Shown here: in pieces, positions 6,014 through 6,732 of the stretch
How the letters are laid out: every line of letters starts with the position of its first letter
Position numbering within the stretch: position 1 is the stretch's first letter
Source of the DNA: an uncultured Eubacteriales bacterium
Lineage (GTDB): Bacteria > Bacillota > Clostridia > Oscillospirales > UMGS1783
Length of the DNA stretch: 6,732 bases
NCBI GenBank assembly: GCA_905209135.1
Contig: CAJLRT010000057.1
Span: forward strand, 1 to 6,732
Reading direction: 5' to 3'
The notes under the pieces: model-generated
Told to the model about the DNA's origin: nothing
The model's database searches: none
Seen by the model: the letters and a program-made list of their open reading frames with translations, nothing else
Translations under genes and position numbers: made by a program

Positions 6014-6042
6014 ATTATACCACAATCCCGGACCGCTATGCA
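6014..6042 (-). promoter_or_regulatory. Possible extended -10 promoter for the redox operon
   Basis: On the minus strand TGGTATAAT (TATAAT at 6019-6014) is a perfect extended -10 element. The matching -35 at a 17-nt spacing is weak (TGCATA, 6042-6037), which extended -10 promoters tolerate. It would start transcription near 6007, about 105 nt before the rhodanese start. A closer TATGAT at 5931-5926 has only a poorly spaced TTGTCC upstream. Confidence 0.55.
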
Positions 6043-6080
6043 CGCCCTGGCGCATAAAAATTGCGGTTTTGCAAAAAATA

Positions 6081-6141
6081 ATTATTGACATATGCCAAAA
6101 ACAGGCGTATACTATGCACATAAATGGCATATGTCAATAAT
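6081..6141. promoter_or_regulatory. Paired near-palindromic operators framing the DUF134 promoter
   Basis: A perfect 17-bp inverted repeat (ATTATTGACATATGCCA at 6081-6097 and its complement at 6125-6141) flanks the promoter core. Each arm is itself a near-palindrome centred on CATATG, with consensus TTGRCATATGYCAA (6085-6098 and 6124-6137; centres 39 bp apart). The left site contains the -35 hexamer and the right site lies in the first transcribed bases. Because transcription starts near 6120, between the arms, both arms cannot be in the RNA. A DNA operator for a dimeric repressor is therefore more likely than an RNA hairpin. The DUF134 protein encoded just downstream is the obvious candidate. 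Confidence 0.78.
6085..6113 (+). promoter_or_regulatory. Promoter of the DUF134-MBL operon
   Basis: TTGACA (6085-6090) and TATACT (6108-6113) are 17 nt apart, giving a start near 6120. The -35 hexamer is built into the left arm of the inverted repeat, so a bound repressor would block RNA polymerase directly. Confidence 0.88.
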
Positions 6142-6157
6142 AGGGGAGGATGCGGAT

Positions 6158-6517
6158 ATGCCGAGGCCGAGAAAATGCAGAAAGGTGTGCCGGCTGCCCA
6201 GGGTCAACGAGTTCCGGCCGGCGGGCGGCGCGGGCGAATGCGTTACCCTGACTGTGGACGAGTACGAGACGATACGCCTGATTGACAACGAGGGGTATTC
6301 CCAGGAGGAGTGCGCGGGGTATATGCAGGTCGCCCGCACCACGGTGCAGCAGATTTACAATGCGGCCCGGTGCAAAATTGCAAGGGCGCTCGTAGGCGGC
6401 GCGGGCATACGCATTGAGGGCGGCGACTATACGCTCTGCGAAAGAGCGGGAAAGCAATGCGGCGGCTGCGGCTGCCATAGGCGCGGGACAGACTGCGGCG
6501 GTGAAGAATGCGAATAA
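6158..6517 (+). CDS. DUF134 (UPF0251) helix-turn-helix protein
   Basis: This 119-residue protein has the DUF134 signature: MPRPRKCRKVC at the N-terminus, then NEFRPAG (17-23), TLTVDEYETIRLIDNEGYSQEECA (30-53) and a sigma-70 region 4-like helix-turn-helix, MQVARTTVQQIYNAARCKIA (56-75). It should bind DNA in the cytoplasm; the regulated target of the family is not well established. The tail (94-118) carries six cysteines and a histidine (CERAGKQCGGCGCH then CGGEEC), suggesting a metal or Fe-S site that could make it a sensor. The ATG at 6158 has GGGGAGG at 6143-6149; an upstream in-frame ATG at 6092 lies inside the promoter and is rejected. It overlaps the next gene by 10 nt. The paired CATATG operators on its own promoter suggest autoregulation. 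Confidence 0.9.
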   Translation: MPRPRKCRKVCRLPRVNEFRPAGGAGECVTLTVDEYETIRLIDNEGYSQEECAGYMQVARTTVQQIYNAARCKIARALVGGAGIRIEGGDYTLCERAGKQCGGCGCHRRGTDCGGEECE

Positions 6518-6732
6518 CGTGTTTGGCGGAAAACACCGCAACGGATAACCGCTTCGGCGCGGAGCACGGCCTTTCCCTGTACATTGAAACCGGCGCGCAC
6601 GCCGTTGTGTTCGACATGGGGCAGACCGGACTGTTTGCCGAAAACGCCCGGAAGCTCGGCATTGACCTCCGGGACGCGGACACCGCCGTTCTCTCGCACG
6701 GGCACTACGACCACGGCGGCGGGCTGAAGCGG
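6508..6732 (+). CDS. MBL-fold hydrolase, COG1237-like (3' truncated by window)
   Basis: The first 75 residues are visible and the frame is open to the last base. The start MRITCLAENT, then GLSLYIETG (21-29), VVFDMGQTGLFAENARKLGIDL (33-54) and the metal-binding SHGHYDHGGGL (63-73) match the COG1237 group of metal-dependent MBL hydrolases, sometimes annotated as 7,8-dihydropterin-type phosphate synthases. The chemistry in this organism is unknown. The HxHxDH motif is intact, so the enzyme is probably active. The ATG at 6508 lies inside the end of the DUF134 gene in another frame, with GGTGAAGA upstream acting as a weak ribosome binding site, which points to translational coupling. In many anaerobes such genes cluster with DUF134 and NifX-like iron-cofactor proteins; such a gene may lie beyond the window. 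Confidence 0.87.
   Translation, partial: MRITCLAENTATDNRFGAEHGLSLYIETGAHAVVFDMGQTGLFAENARKLGIDLRDADTAVLSHGHYDHGGGLKR

Noticed and set aside
6092..6157. Upstream in-frame ATG extending the DUF134 protein by 22 residues
   Set aside because: It lies inside the promoter and operator, before the expected transcript start. The ATG at 6158 has a strong ribosome binding site and the conserved MPRP start.

Overview
The window looks like a GC-rich chromosome segment from an anaerobic member of the Clostridia (Bacillota). The signs are strong GGAGG-type ribosome binding sites, near-consensus sigma-A promoters, a zinc-ribbon/DUF4190 membrane protein, a membrane-anchored ComEC-like metallo-beta-lactamase paired with DUF3006, and a DUF134 regulator next to an MBL hydrolase. 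This placement rests on gene content alone. I would not name a genus.

Layout. Positions 1-550 hold no convincing gene. There is a plus-strand terminator near 92-122, then a repeat-rich block (289-553) lying directly downstream of a minus-strand tRNA-Pro(CGG) at 552-629. The tRNA has a perfect TTGACA-17-TATAAT promoter and its own terminator hairpin. Next comes a two-gene minus-strand operon (1890 down to 785): a membrane-anchored ComEC-type MBL hydrolase followed by a DUF3006 protein. A divergent promoter region (1891-2061) separates it from a plus-strand pair: a zinc-ribbon/DUF4190 membrane protein and a zinc-type medium-chain alcohol dehydrogenase. That pair converges on a minus-strand redox operon (5902 down to 3857), and both directions share one 15-bp terminator hairpin. 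The redox operon encodes a rhodanese, CcdA, a membrane-anchored TlpA/ResA-like thioredoxin and a Bcp-type peroxiredoxin.

How the genes work together. In the redox operon, CcdA probably carries reducing equivalents from cytoplasmic thioredoxin across the membrane to the TlpA-like protein, while Bcp removes peroxides and the rhodanese handles sulfane sulfur. At the right edge, a DUF134 helix-turn-helix protein with a cysteine-rich tail overlaps by 10 nt the start of an MBL-fold hydrolase that runs off the window. Its promoter is framed by a perfect 17-bp inverted repeat whose arms are themselves near-palindromes, which suggests autoregulation.

The two signals most worth pursuing are the duplicated double-hairpin repeat block behind the tRNA and the paired CATATG-centred operators on the DUF134 promoter.
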